Of a stretch of 64,000 nucleotides of DNA, positions 1 to 12,781 are shown one piece after another. The notes under the pieces are model-generated. The model saw only the letters and a list, made by a program, of their open reading frames with translations, made no database searches and was not told where the DNA came from. Positions within the stretch are counted from its first letter, which is position 1. Each line of letters begins with the position of its first letter. Both the position numbers and the translations under genes were made by a program. This DNA comes from Agelaius tricolor (lineage: Eukaryota; Chordata; Aves; Passeriformes; Icteridae): NCBI GenBank assembly GCA_023055355.1, contig JALJCS010000020.1, forward strand, positions 5,997,001 through 6,061,000. The letters run 5' to 3'.

Positions 1-1486
1 CTCTGTCTCATTAAAATATTCACCCAGGCCCTGGCTGAGTAATAAAATGGCAGCTCTGATGGTTTCATGGCAGAGCAGTGGATGAGCTATGGCTGAACAG
101 TTCAATTAATTCCAGCCTCTCCCCATGTTAACTGTTTCTTACTGGTATAAAAAGTATTGAACCAGGTCCTTTTCTGCATCCCAGTTGTTTCATTGCTGGC
201 AGAAATTCTCAGCCTTTAGCAGACAACCAAAACTAACATACCCCCCATGAGATGGCAGTTTCAGACAGCAGGTTCTTTATGGGGATGCTCTGTGCTGTAA
301 AAAACCCCAAAAACTCCCATTGTATTTTTTTTTCATCTCATCATTCTATGAACAGTGTCAAAATGTGATTATCTCCACCTCTCTGTCTTTTTGAAGAAAC
401 AGCACATGGGATATCCTTTTGCAGGTGGTATTCATAGGTAGTTTAAAGTGAATTCTGATTGCTTTGCTTTATTTGGGGACAAAAAAATGCCACATGAGGG
501 AAAGCTGAGAGACAAATGGTCTGGTGGGTTAGAAAAAACCAAGAAAATTAAAAGAAGGGGAATAAAGAACCTGGAAGAGAAAAATTGCAAAAATCTGACA
601 TCTTTTACAAAGAAGATTTTGTCTTTCATATTAATTTACAATCATTTTGTAAACCTTGAAGAAAGAAAATTAAAAATCTCAGTCATACTTGGGAAAGAAG
701 GAAGTTAAAAGATACATGCTGCCATGCCCAGATGACCACAGTCTTTTTTGGGATGCTGATCTCAGGAGGGTGAAGTTTCCCATTTTTTCCCAACTCAGTA
801 TATTGCAAATGAAATCTATTGGCTCAGGCACAGAATGGGGAAATTCTATTTCAGCCAGCCAAGATCGATGAGCTGACTACTGACCAGTAAAAGAGTCAAG
901 AATTAGCAAAGCAAAGGACTTTTTAATGGAACTTTATATTGTCAATCTCCATCTGCCATCCAGAGTCTTCAGCTAAAGCAGGAAATTTATTCAGACATTA
1001 CAACCACCTAGCCTTACTCTGACATTGGGATATAACATGCCTTCTCTTGTTAATATCATTCAGCAACAGCTGCATTATATTACCTGTCAAAAATTATTAA
1101 TCCAATTCTGTTTTCATGTATATTTATCATTTCCCTGCCAACCACAGTCAAATGATTCTGTAAGACACATCGATTTCCTGAATGAATTAAATGAAAAGTG
1201 TCTGTCATAAGTTTTACAGACAGTGGAGTGATTTTCAGGTACTCTCAGTTTTTTGCTGTATTTTATTCCTAATAATGTGCAGAAAATAATCAGGGAACAG
1301 GGATGTACTCATTATGAGACCTTCTTTGCTTCCTTAAATTTTACTTGCTTAGAAGAACTGTGCCATGGAGCCAAATATTCTTACTTTCCTCATATTCTTA
1401 CTCCATTTCAGGCAAGCTCCTTGGGTAAAATACCATTTTACCATAACTGCTCATCTGAGTAGTTCCCAGAATCAGAGATAACCAAG
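1..1486. other. Non-coding sequence, no gene seen
   Basis: No reading frame here exceeds about 90 codons and none shows a domain, splice context or recognisable protein. The stretch from about 480 to 720 is purine-rich on the plus strand (runs of A and G broken by few pyrimidines), which explains the open frames there. I see no repeat family before the CR1 fragment that follows. Confidence 0.6.
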
Positions 1487-1748
1487 TTACAGAACCACAA
1501 AAGGGTTTGGTTTGGAAGGGGACCTTAAAGCCCATCTCGTTCCAACCCCCTGCCATGGGCAGGGGCACCTTCCACTGTCCCAGGTTCCTCCCAGCCCTGT
1601 CCAACCCGGACACCTGCAGGATCCAGGGACAGCCACAGCTTCTCTGTGCCAGGGCCTCAGCACCCTCACAGCAGAGAATTTCTTCCTAACACCTAATCTT
1701 CAGTTTGGAGCCATTGCCCCTTGTCCTGTCACTGCAGTTCCTGAAGTT
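1487..1748 (-). mobile_element. CR1 LINE 3' fragment (5'-truncated)
   Basis: This is the 3' end of a chicken-repeat-1 (CR1) non-LTR retrotransposon on the minus strand. Read on the plus strand it shows the hallmark order of antisense CR1 3' ends: an octamer-like tail remnant (CAGAACCACA near 1490), then GGAAGGGGACCTTAAAG, a block around CCAACCCCCTGCC, then CACCCTCACAGCAGAGAATTTCTTCCTAACACCTAA and CTTGTCCTGTCACTGCAG. These match the CR1 3' region in order. Homology stops near 1748, so the copy is truncated at its 5' end, as most CR1 copies are. No reverse transcriptase or endonuclease coding is included. CR1 integrates without a clear target-site duplication and none is seen. Overlapping open frames of 60-80 codons are by-products. 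It is the only CR1 piece I recognise in the window. Confidence 0.93.
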
Positions 1749-3019
1749 CCATTTTAACAAAACCATTCTGTGCTCCTGCCCTTCCATTCAAATCATGACA
1801 TCCAACAGATGGGAAGTCCCTGCCCAGCTCCCAGCACATCCCATGGCAGCTCTCACACCCTGTTTAAACAATTCCCCATTTACAAAACAGTGCCCAGGTG
1901 CTGCAGGGGAGCACAGAGTGCACTCTGCCTTCCACAGCTGGGCAGCCACATGGCAAAAAGTGCAACACAGCTCCTGCAGGGGATGAATATTTACCATTTA
2001 CATCTAGTATCCACAAAGAGAATGTCGTGCATAGCAGAAACCAAGTGTGAATTGTTGAAAGATGACTGGAGGCCTTGGTCATTGAACCCAAGAGTCCTGA
2101 GGAGACAGGACAATTCTCAAGCAAGTCCCTTTCATTATTTTCTTCAAATGAAATGATAATAAAGTTCACCGTGCCTAAAGCAAAAATTAAAGTCCACAGG
2201 GACTTCAAAAGTGACAAAAGGATAAAAGTTATGTTAATATGAACAGTGAGTTTCCTTCAATCCAGAGCAGGAGGTGCCAATCACCTGGAGAGAACAGACA
2301 GAACCTTTCAATGACATTAACTGACTGGTGAGGAGAAGTTATTTTTCTGGAAATGTCTTTTCCTTTCAACTCCCTTCAAGTATTGATGAACTGAACAAAA
2401 ACCTTTACAAGTTTCTTTGTCTCGCCTCCAGCCCATCTCCAAGGACATCTTGTAGATGCCCCAGTGTTTGGAAGATGCTGCATCACAAAGAGGTTCAGCT
2501 CTTGCACAGGACCATGACTGAGTGGGGAGGCAGAGTGACTCTGATTCATCTCAATTTGATCATGCCAGAGGGAACACCCAGGTGACCCCAGAGCTGCTCA
2601 TCCCTCAAACTCCCTGCCTCCATCCCATTCCCCAGGATACAGCTTCACCCATTGTCATTATTTGCAGGCAGTAAATCTTCCCCACCCTCCCAAGGGCTGA
2701 GATGCAAAGTGAAGCATTGTTTTCAGGGCTCTCAGTGCCAGCAGCTGAGTGATGCTTCTCAGAACGACACCAAATGAGCTGTGCAACACAGCCTGTTATG
2801 AGTTGGACCTTGTGTGCAATACATCAAGCTTTTAAATGTGAGGCACAGCACTGTGCAGGTGAGGTTTGCTGCACAGGCTGAAGAACAGGCATGGTGCTGA
2901 GCTCAGCAAAGCATTTGCTGCCTGTGCTCTGGGCTCTGCACTTGCAAAAAGCACAGCAGCTCTGACCAGGGCCCTCTCTGGCACACAGCACATTCCCCAA
3001 ACAATTATTTCACATTAGT

Positions 3020-3045
3020 AAACCAGACAAAGATTTGTCTGGTTT
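3020..3045. repeat. Perfect 12-bp inverted repeat with a 2-nt spacer
   Basis: The left arm AAACCAGACAAA (3020-3031) and right arm TTTGTCTGGTTT (3034-3045) are perfect reverse complements separated only by GA. The symmetry ends sharply on both sides. Such a near-spacerless palindrome can extrude as a small cruciform or be a dyad binding site. No gene context helps choose between these. Confidence 0.85.
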
Positions 3046-4564
3046 GACATGGATGCATGTACAATAGTGAGTTTTTCCACATTTTCCATATCGACATCTA
3101 TCTCTTTTGTCCCCTGCTATTTATTCAGATGCAAATACACCTGGGAGATGACACAGGGGGACAAAAAGGGGACAATCTCCTCCCCTCCCCATCCACCTCT
3201 TTTGGTCAGCCTAATCTTACCCAAATAATCTCTTAGCAGGAGAATATGAAACAAGGGCCCTGACTTGAAGGAGCTCCCAGGAAAACAGGCAAAGTGAGAA
3301 TCAGAAAGATGATTTCAGCATTTGTAATTGTGTCTGGGTCAGGCAGAATTATGCCAATTATAAGGACACTGAGAGAAGGCTACAATATTTTTTATTTGAA
3401 GGCATGACAGTTTAGACAGGAAACCTGACTGAACAGAGAAAGAAAAAAAGGTATTTCTTGGAAGTGGTAAAGAAAATAGAGTCTGTCCACTGCCTGAAGG
3501 AGGGAAGGGAATTTGGGATGAGACAGTGAAGAGCTGGTGTCTAGGTAATAGGTCTAGGTCAAACTGAGCATATTTCCTATGCTGCCCCTGATGCTTTATT
3601 GCTGAGGTAAGAGGCAATGGTTTCATATCCCCACCAGGCAAAGCAGATCAGTAATTTCTCCAGGATCATCTTGATTTCATTCTCCTCTTTGAATTCTAGC
3701 TTTCTGCATTTGGTATTTCCTCAGCAAATTTATCTGTAGCACTGTGAATAACAAAACAATGCTATTCTACTCTCAGTATTCCCAATTCTGCTGCTGTTTG
3801 CTCTGGAGCTCTTTGCTTTGGCCATATTGACTCAGGTATCCCACAGCCCAAAACTGCTTCAGTACTGTTTGCAAAATTGAACAGTTACTCACTGAAATCC
3901 TTCATTTCTCACACCCACCCTTGCATTTAGAACCATCTCTTGGTGAAACAGCTAGAAAACATTCCTGAGTAAAGAAGCTGGCTTTCCTCCCCTGGTCTGA
4001 CAAAATGGGAAATAGGAAATCAGAGCACAGTGACAGCAGAGCCTTAGCTCAGGCTTCATTTAGGCCTTTGAGAGGTTTCCTGCCTCACCAACCTGCAGGG
4101 ACAGTAATGTCTCTACAGGTGTACAAGAAGTGCTACTGGCATCCCATCACACTCCTGCTGCACACTGAGTATATCACAGAATGTGGAGCTGTGCAGTAAT
4201 TCCTTTCTTTTCCCCTCAATATTACAATGAGGGATTATGCAGCTGCTCAAGAAAGCTGAAAAGTAACCTACAGTTGGATCAATGGAGATTCAGACTCAGA
4301 CCATGTGTTTCCTAAGAAAAATCTGTGTTCCTTCCTCAGAGCAGCTCCCCGGAGCTGGAGCAGGAGCAAGCACTGGATGTGAACATTCAGGTGTGGATTT
4401 GTGCTGTGCTCAGAGGGGACAGCCAGACAGCTCAGCTGGACAAACCCCCAGCTCAGCTCAGCTGCCACTGGGAAGTCTCACAGGTGGTTATAAATCAAAG
4501 TTATGAATTGATAGCAAAGTGCTCCTGAGGACAGGAAGAGTTTGGAGTTCAGAGTGTGCAGAGT

Positions 4565-4598
4565 CGCTGCTCCGCGGGGCTCTCGCGCCAAAACCGCG
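4565..4598. other. Micro-cluster of CpG dinucleotides
   Basis: Seven CpG dinucleotides fall within 34 bp (4565, 4573, 4575, 4584, 4586, 4595 and 4597), whereas the surrounding kilobases have hardly any. The patch is far too short for a conventional CpG island. No exon, TATA motif or start codon context was found next to it. It could be a recent chance cluster, a remnant of an older CpG-rich element, or a small unmethylated regulatory site. Confidence 0.7.
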
Positions 4599-7058
4599 TG
4601 CAAGCCCAAGGGGCTCTCTGGGGAGCACCTGGGTTTGTCTGAGCTTCTGTCCCCAAACAAGCATCTGAAGCTTCAGCTGGAAGAGGAAACGACACTGTGT
4701 ACATATTAAAACAGCTACAATGGAGGAGGAAATTGCCTTTCATTAATTTTCCATAAGTAGATTACACCAAGCAGAGTGTAAACAGTCCCACGGGCACCAA
4801 TTACCAGGCTTATTCTATAACTGAATTGTCCTAAACAAGCACCATTTTAATTTGAATATCAAATACTTTACACAGCAGGAAAGAGAAGGAATAAACCAAC
4901 CTAACAATGCATTTGTTATGGATTTCCACAAATTTGCTGTGGAAACCTCTGTGTCCCCAGTGGCTTGTGCGCGGTCTCTTCCCACATGCTCATGCTGCAC
5001 ATCTCCCTCCATCACAGGAGAGGCAGCACGGGCACATGCCAGCCATTGTGCCACCAACAAAATGGCCTCAGAATCTAGGGAGAGGCCAAATAATGAAAGT
5101 AAACCAACCAAACAAAAATCCCACAACAAAGTCCTCCCTACATTTAATTAGATTTGGCATGATTCTCTTGTTTTTCTTTTTTCCTCCTTTTAAGAGACTA
5201 GCTTAAAGGTATTTGCTGCTTCTAAAGGTCTTAATGAAATCAGCCTTCAGGCACAATTTTTCTCTAATAAACTGGAATGAATAAATATCTCATATGTCCA
5301 GGAATGAGTGAAGGCAGTGGCATTAAAGAAACAGAACCCAGCATTATCCAGGTCAGTTCTCCAACATAAAAGCAGCAGCACGCATTCCCATGAAGATCTG
5401 GAAAATCCTTCTCATTTCCCAAACTCTAGCTAGTTTGTGAACTATGAACATTGGCAACATCAGCAAAAGGCCAAAGATTCAATAGATGAAATTAGAAATG
5501 AGATAATAGAATTTTCTACTCTATCCAAAGGAAGGCAGAGAACTTCGGAGGACTCCGCACATCTCTCAATCCCAGTGAAACACAAATTTTTGTCTTCATA
5601 TTTGTATATAGTGCAATTGTGGCTATTTCAGACCAGCCCTTGTGAGTCTTATTCTCACTCAAACACATTAAAGCCCTGTAATTTCTGTTTGTGGAACTGA
5701 GAATGTGCAACCAGTTTGGGCTGGAGAAAAGGTCTAAGAGAGGGCTGGGTTACCCCAGTTTAAAAAGCAGGAACCAAGGCATGCATTGACTAGTTTAGCC
5801 AATAAAGCTCAGGCACAAAGCCTGAAGAACATCTGCTTAAACCACAGGGCTCTGAGCTCTTCATCTTCTCTCTCAGAACATTCACCCTCCAGAAACAGTA
5901 ACAACTCTGGAAAAAGCATCAGGAAGTCTGCCTCCTGATCTGAATCTGCAACACACCCTCTGCCATGGCAGAGCTGCAAGGTGCTGTTCAGAGCCTTTAC
6001 TGGTACAAGTTCAGCAATCCTGCCACAGCACACTTGACACTGCAGTGTGTTCCAGCAGACCATGCTGTAAATTGAAAGCCAAGTGTTCTCTGTACAGTTC
6101 TTGAAGAAATAATTTAGTTCCTAGGTGAGGGCAATGTTGTTAAATGTATTTCAAGCTCTGAATACTAAACAGTCCTTTTTTTTCCTGCTGTATATTTTGG
6201 GTTTGTTTTATATCACATAGATGAATGGGCAGGGAAGAGCAGCCTTCTGGAAACCAGGCTTGGTCTTTGCCCAAAAACCATTTTTCATTTCCATGTAACA
6301 ACAGCAAGAACTGCATGTCCTCCACTTGTACTTACACCACTGAAAGGAAAGGCCCTGAAGAGAAATGTGGAGAGAAATTTTTACATGTAAAACAGAAGTT
6401 GTGAAGTTTCCTCTTCTCCAGTTTCATTAAACAGAAGAAAACACAGCAATCATTTAGACTGAATCTAAATCCTGTTTTATAACCAGTGTCCAAAAAGGCC
6501 AACCCACAGCATCTCTCCATTAATGTCTACATATATCAAGGCAGGATTGAGCCACTACATCAACAAGACCCTGCAGGAAAGAGTTTGCTCTCTGCTCAAT
6601 CTGTCTGGCTGCTCCTACAGCAGCAGGATTTGAGCCCCTTTCCCCCACAGTGGCAGAGTAGAGGTGATCAGCCAGAGGGCTCTGTGCCCAGACATGGAGT
6701 GCTCAGGAATCCTGTCCCCATCAGTGCCAGCCTGGCCCCTCCTGGGCCAGCCCATGTCCTGCTGAAGCTCCTTGGATCCTCACGAGGGGCTTCAGCCAGC
6801 CCTGCCTGGCCACGGCCCACAGGCACGGACAATGCTGTGGAACACTTCTGGAATTGGCATTTAATTTTTTCCACAGTTTATTAGGCTGATACATCGTTCA
6901 CAGAAGAGGTGAAGACTGCAAATACCACTGCACCAGCCATTTCCAGACTTTGCCACCACTGAGGAAGCAGGAAGGGCAGGCCTAGCGTAAAATTTTCAGT
7001 CTTTCCTGTGGCTGCCAGGATCTCAGGCACCTCTCTTGCTCAACGTGGGAAATTAATT

Positions 7059-7545
7059 TGTAGAGAATTTTTAAAGTTTGACAGAAAACTCACATAATAT
7101 GTATGTATGTAAACTTTGAGATAAGAAATGGTAACTTAGAAATGTTATAGAATAAGATCTGCTGAACATAGCATAAGAGCTGCTGCCTTAGAAATGCCAT
7201 GGGATAGGACAGACACTGTTGAGAGAGAAATAGAACTAGAAACAAGTTTCAAAGGATGGCTTTGCAAATAAGACTAGATACTTTGGAGAAATAGAACTAT
7301 GAAAGATTCATTGTAGCAGGACCCACAGGAGGCAATTTTAGATGATTGGTTTTAAAGTATTTACAGCATGATGTGGCTAAAGCTGATAGGTCAAGAAACA
7401 CTTGTATTGTAATTAGGAAATAAGTAGCTTCTGATTGTAATAGCATGAATTATAACACCTGTATTGTTTCACCCTTCTTATGAGACTGAAAATGGAATAA
7501 AAGTTTTTAAAAAACACCTCTCAGTTACCCCATCTCTAAATCAGA
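7059..7545 (+). mobile_element. Decayed solo-LTR-like element
   Basis: This block has the composition and order of an avian endogenous retrovirus LTR on the plus strand. It opens with TGTAGAGAATTTTTAAAG, passes through a long A-rich U3-like stretch, carries an inverted CCAAT (ATTGG at 7345), and has a canonical AATAAA poly(A) signal at 7496 followed by a short R/U5-like tail. I recall similar LTRs from songbird genomes but do not assign a family name. No gag, pol or env lies beside it, so it would be a solo LTR. Both ends are approximate: I could not find a convincing terminal CA or target-site duplication. It contains no ORF of note. The alternative is unrelated AT-rich sequence with a chance poly(A) signal. 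Confidence 0.6.
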
Positions 7546-10500
7546 AAAAAGCATAATCCAACAGCTCATTACATATATTTATTGTCATTTATCCCATGTT
7601 CCTGTATTCTGCTTGCTTCCTGGATCTGACAGGGGCACATACTTCTCTTTCAGCCCCATCCATTATTACCAATCCAACGGAAAAATCATTCCAGGTCCCT
7701 GCTCCAGCACAGATTTCCATGTGACCTTGACCAGGTCATTGCATCCCAGTTGTTCACCCAGGGTCTTGCTTCAATAGATCACCGAAAATATAAACCACGA
7801 TTTCCTGGAACAGATAAGTTACCAAACACAGGCATAAGGATTAAGGGTGGTTAATGGGCTGTGCATGCTAAACTTTACTACAGAGGTCACTGGGTTCTGT
7901 CCCCCACCAAAGCCACTGTGTCCCAGTGTCACACAATGTCATGTTAGCAATCCAAACCACATCCAAAGTCTCCAGTTCAGCCTGTGAGATGAGATCTGTT
8001 GGATGAAAAATAGCAGCAACGAATTTCAGGCTCAGCAGAGAAGCTGCCTGTATATTTATGAGCCTAAGCCCAACCTTTAAAAACTCTCTTTTCCCCAGTG
8101 CAGCTTTCTTCAACAGGAAGTCATGGATAAAACAAAAAGAAGGTGCTAATGATAGAATAGTCAGGCAGAAATAATAGATTCTTACTTTTTTCACATCCCT
8201 AGAAGCACAACAATTTATTTACTGGTCTTCAGTACCACATCCTGCTGTTTTTCTACCCCCAAACAAGACCCTGTGGGTTTAATTAAGTTTTCAGAGGAGG
8301 CTTGGGAGACATGATTTCAGTCAGTCTATGTCATTTCTTCCACGTTTTCTACGGATGCACAGGGAAAAAAAACCTACACAGCAAAATAAATCAAACACGT
8401 TCCTGGTGAGCAATACTCCAGACAGACATGGCAACCCTCTCTTGTCCTCATGTTCTCACACTGCAAGAACACAGTGGAGGGAAGGCCAGAAAACCTCTGC
8501 CTGTGCAGGACGAGGAAGCTCTCAAAACTTAGCTCCTCATGGACACCATTCTTCACCAAGAAATTGGAATGAGATGTACCTGAGTCCCCTGATGCACCTT
8601 TCCTCCCTCCCTTGCCACATCCACCTGCCACTGCCTTATCCCTCAATGTCTCTAATGAGATTGGCATCTCCAGTCTCATGTTTGAGTCCCCCACAGGCCA
8701 TGAACCAATGCTGAGGTCTGGAGGGATCCCCCAAGAGCAGATCCAAAGCAGTTTTGAGACCTCTGAAGGTGCAGAAGGGCACCTGCAGCCGGGAGTGCAG
8801 CACTTCCAAAATCCAGCAGCAAACGGACGCGGATCTCGGGACGAGTTAAGGAGTTTATATATTTGGCCCTGTAGTTCTGCCTCAGTACATCACCTGCACT
8901 GCAGGAAAACAGGAATATCTGACCTCCTGGGAGGGTAAGGAAACACCCAGGTGCAACAGGGAGCTGTGTTTGTGCAGCAGGATTTGCAGCACCAAGATCC
9001 AAGTGGGCCCTCACGGCAGGCCCTGTCGTACAGCATGTTCAGGCTCACAGAAATGATGCTACAAAAAGTATCAGGATTTCTTTTTACACCTTTCTGATGA
9101 AAGCCTAGACTTGTTAACAACCCTCTTTCAAGTCAAGCAGCCAGCCAGTGCTCCTGTTTCATAAAATACTGTGTTCATGTTGAACACAACATACTCTGCA
9201 GAAAGAATGAACCATTTTTTTAAGGTTGTTTCTAGCAGAACTGGTGTCAACAATCTAAACCTTTTGCCTCCACTTTTTTTTTTTTCTGACACAGTGAATG
9301 TGTTCTGCCCCCACAGCAAACATGCTAAAATATGTCCTTTGCCCCAAAATTTTGAGGTAATCTCCCACCTGAATCATCTCTGTCCTGAATCTCTGCTTCA
9401 TTTTTGGGAGGCTTCAGGTCAGTATCAAGAGTCTCTTGACTGTGGTCATGTGTGAGCACATTGACTCTGCTGTCTTTCCAAAGGGAAATCCTCTGCCCTC
9501 ACTCATAATTACCAGCAAACCATTTGAATTTCAAGGCAATTTTGCTTTGGAATTTTAAATGACCAAAAAAACATTTCCTATAAAAAACAGGAGTTCCTGT
9601 AACAACAAAGGAGTTTAGCACACCTATCCAAAACCTTAGCTGAACACTACAAGCAGTAAGAGGTTCAGGAATTGTGCTTTTAGAGATATTGAGGTCAATC
9701 CATATTTGAGGAACATGACTAGAAGAACCCCAGAACAATAACTGGAAATAATTCCCAGGCCTGAGCCTTCTGTCTGCCTCTGCAGGCAACTCCCCCCACC
9801 CTTAAACTGCTTAATCTCACAGGCTCCTGTCAGTGTCTTTTTCATTATTTTAAAAAATGACTGAGTTTATTTTCTCTCTTTGTTGTTTTTAAGCCAATGT
9901 CTTAGAAGCCTGCAAGTGAAATATATTTCTTTATCAATTCCTTGTTTTTCTCCTCCTCTGCCACCCATGCACAGTGGTTTGCTTGCTGAGGCTCATTCAT
10001 GTGTAGGAGCTGCTGGCATTGATGTATTTTCTTAACAGGGTGGAGGGTTTTGTTTTTTATATTTTTAGAGCTGGCTGGCACATTGATTTAGGCTGGCAGA
10101 AAGAGCAGATGAAGATGATGTTAATTTTACAAGCAGAAACAGGCAGGGATAGGATGCTGGGCTCCTCTACCAGAGACATCTCAGTTGGCTACCACACAGA
10201 CAAGCTCAGGACTTCCAGACTGTAACTCCCTGCCAGTTTTACTGTGACTGATGACCCACAGGTAAAGGAATTCACTTCCTTTTGAAGGAATATTTTGTGG
10301 AGATTTTGTAATTGTTTCTACTCTGACTCATGGAACACTGCTGGTCACTTGTAGGTAAAACCTGGATGTGCACAGTGGTAGTGGGAGCTCTCTGTTACTC
10401 CAGGATGGATGTACACCAGTTTATCCCTCCAACCATTTATCAGTTCATTAGCACTACTCAAAACTCTTTTTGTGGATGTAACACACAGAAACCCAAACCC

Positions 10501-10639
10501 AAACAAACAAAAGCAGTGATTTGTTTACAAGTGCTCTTTTCATAGGAACACCAGCCTGGGAGTGAACACTGCCTTCCTTCCTCCACTACCTTCCTGCCTT
10601 CCCTCAACACTCCAAACACTGTCTACAAGCTCCTGTACC

Positions 10640-10685
10640 AGATTATCTCTTGCATAGAGATAATCTCATAAATTATCTCTTGCAT
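10640..10685. repeat. Hairpin motif with a third direct copy
   Basis: AGATTATCTCT (10640-10650) and AGAGATAATCT (10656-10666) are perfect 11-bp inverted arms around the loop TGCAT. A further direct copy of the left arm plus loop, ATTATCTCTTGCAT, follows at 10672-10685. The motif therefore occurs three times in 46 bp, twice direct and once inverted, which suggests a small replication template switch. Confidence 0.85.
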
Positions 10686-11739
10686 GGAACCAGCTCTGGA
10701 GCCCCTTAGCAGGTACAGGCACATTCCAGGCCTTGTGGAAAAGATGACTCACAGCTGATAAGGAATGCATCATCTCCCATCAGGTCACACAACCTGCTCT
10801 CTACAGAAAAGAAATGTGAAGAGCCACTGGTCCTCTTCCATCCCCAGCATCATTGAGCAGCATCTGAATAACTCAGAGAAAAGTTAATTGTGGCCAGGAT
10901 GAATCTGATTACCTTAATTAGATGCAAGCTCTCTGGAGGGGGGAGGGAGGCTTTGTCTTCTCTTTTAGAAAGAGCAGCAATATTTATCTGGAGGAACCAA
11001 GACATGCCAGGGATCCTGCAGAGAGGCTCATGGTGCTCCACTGTGAGACAGAGTCACAGGGAAAACACAAGGAAACAGCTCCAGAGCTGATCTTGGCCAC
11101 TCCAGGTCCTCACTGAGCACCTGCTTGAATTTCACAGAGGGGTATTTCCCCTAGCAAACACCTCAATGCACTGCAGAAAATAAAAAAGGACTCCCTCTTC
11201 TTTCACTCTGCTTCACCCATCTCCAGCCATGGGAAATCCATGCAATATCAGTAACTTTGAGTTAAAATCCATCTTTTAGCTCCAGAAACTCTCATGGCTG
11301 CTCATTCAGATCTTTGCAAGGGCTTTGGTTGGTGCATGAAGCCATTTTGCAGCAGTGCTTTGCACACAAATACGAGGCAAACATTCAGATCTGCCCTGAA
11401 AACATGCTCATGCTCCATGTGGACACATTTGTGTGTGTTAAATTTGTCATCTGCCTGGGAAAGGGTGAGTGTGTGAGATCCTGCACCCCAGCAGAGGCTG
11501 CCTTGAGCAAGAGCAGGCTCAGACTTACACCAGTATTTCCACTTCTCCAACAATAAGGACAACTCAGAAGCAATCTGAGAACACAGAATTTCATGCATTG
11601 CTTGGGGTCTCTTGTAATATCACAGATTATTATCCCTCCATATTTGTTAGAGGAGTTTGGAAGAAAGAAGGAGGATTGCTGGAAATTGGCTTTTAAATCT
11701 GGCTTCCCCTGAGAAAGATGGTCATGCTCTGAGGTTTGT

Positions 11740-11935
11740 GGTATTACTTGATAAGCAGTGATTAAAACAGTAATCCCGAATTGTAATCAAAAAGCAGTCA
11801 AGGCTCTGAAATTACTTTTTACTAAGCTTTTTTCCCCTTTCAAAGACAGCTCTGTATGGCAAAAGATAATAAAACACCACAGACGCTGTTCCAATTTCAT
11901 TTAGAAATATTTGAGCCATTAATTTATAGTTTGGA
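11740..11935. promoter_or_regulatory. Weak candidate regulatory block (homeodomain-type motifs)
   Basis: AT-rich, frame-poor sequence carries TAATCCC (11771) and GTAATC (11783) with a further GATTA just upstream (11760). These resemble bicoid-type (K50 homeodomain) sites. Nothing here proves function. The call rests only on motif density and absence of coding or repeat identity. Confidence 0.15.
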
Positions 11936-12781
11936 AAGGTTTTTCCTCTTGTCTTTAAATCCACCTCAAAAATAGGTCTATAGTCCAGGAGAAAGGAGGA
12001 AAAACTCTTTCCTGTGGCTATATTGCTCTTGAATACCTGATATATTTACATGTCATCACAGTATGAAGCAGAGGAAAGGTTTCCCCATACCCAGTGAAAT
12101 GCTCAAGTCAGCCTTCCCCAAACTTTCCCAGGCAACAAAATATCAATGTGTGATTGCCAGCAAGAGCCCCTCCTAATTTATATGGCTTTGAGATTTCTGA
12201 CATGGAAAGCTCCTGCTGGCTTGGTTTCAGGAGGAGAATTCAGTGCTCTGACTTCAGGGCTGATGTCTGCAGGTTCACTGGAGGAGGAGACCCAGAGTGG
12301 TTGTGCTCAATAATTCTCCTCCAGCCCACTCAGCCAGGGCTGTGTGCTCACCTTTCCCTCATCAGATCAAAAGCACCAGCAACAGCTCATGACAATTTGA
12401 TTTTCCACTCAGCAAATGGCCAAACTACCAACCAGTTTGTTTGAAAACAATGATGTTGCCAGAGGAAAAAAATAGTAGCACATGAGCTTTTTAAAATTTC
12501 AGACGTAAGTACAAAGCTTTCATTAAGCTGGAAAATTTTCCATAGTTATGTGCAATGATTTGTGATTTTTCCCCTTTGTGCTGATTTTGCAAGAGAACAG
12601 AAATAAAATTCATCAGGCTGTAAAAATCAATAGTGATGCTTTGTCCTGTGTAATAGAAAAACTGCAGAAGTTTATCAAGCTGAACAGCAAAATTCACAAA
12701 GGAGTGCAGGTCACATCTGAGGGAGGAACTCAGCCTGTGTGTCCCAGCCTAACCCCACTCTCCAGCCTCAGTCTTTATTAG

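Larger units (their letters stand above)
1749..7058. other. Non-coding sequence with small structural motifs
   Basis: About 5.3 kb without a supportable exon. Frames reach 132 codons (6486-6884, plus) but are low-complexity translations of GC-rich sequence rich in P, S and L, with no domain. Landmarks annotated separately are the 26-bp palindrome at 3020-3045 and the CpG cluster at 4565-4598. I see no other repeat family. Confidence 0.6.
7546..12781. other. Non-coding sequence
   Basis: No supportable exon. The longest frames are 128 codons (8328-8714, plus) and 112 codons (8676-9014, minus). They overlap each other on opposite strands and resemble no family. Four CpGs cluster at 8824-8843. 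A T12 run lies at 9274-9285. A hairpin motif at 10640-10685 is annotated separately. The stretch at 11740-11935 is AT-rich with inverted TAATCC/GATTA motifs and is treated as a weak regulatory candidate. Confidence 0.55.

Noticed and set aside
7028..7522. CACCTCTC repeated at both sides as a target-site duplication of the 7-kb LTR
   Set aside because: The expected TG and CA ends do not sit at the junctions, and the right copy probably belongs to the LTR itself.
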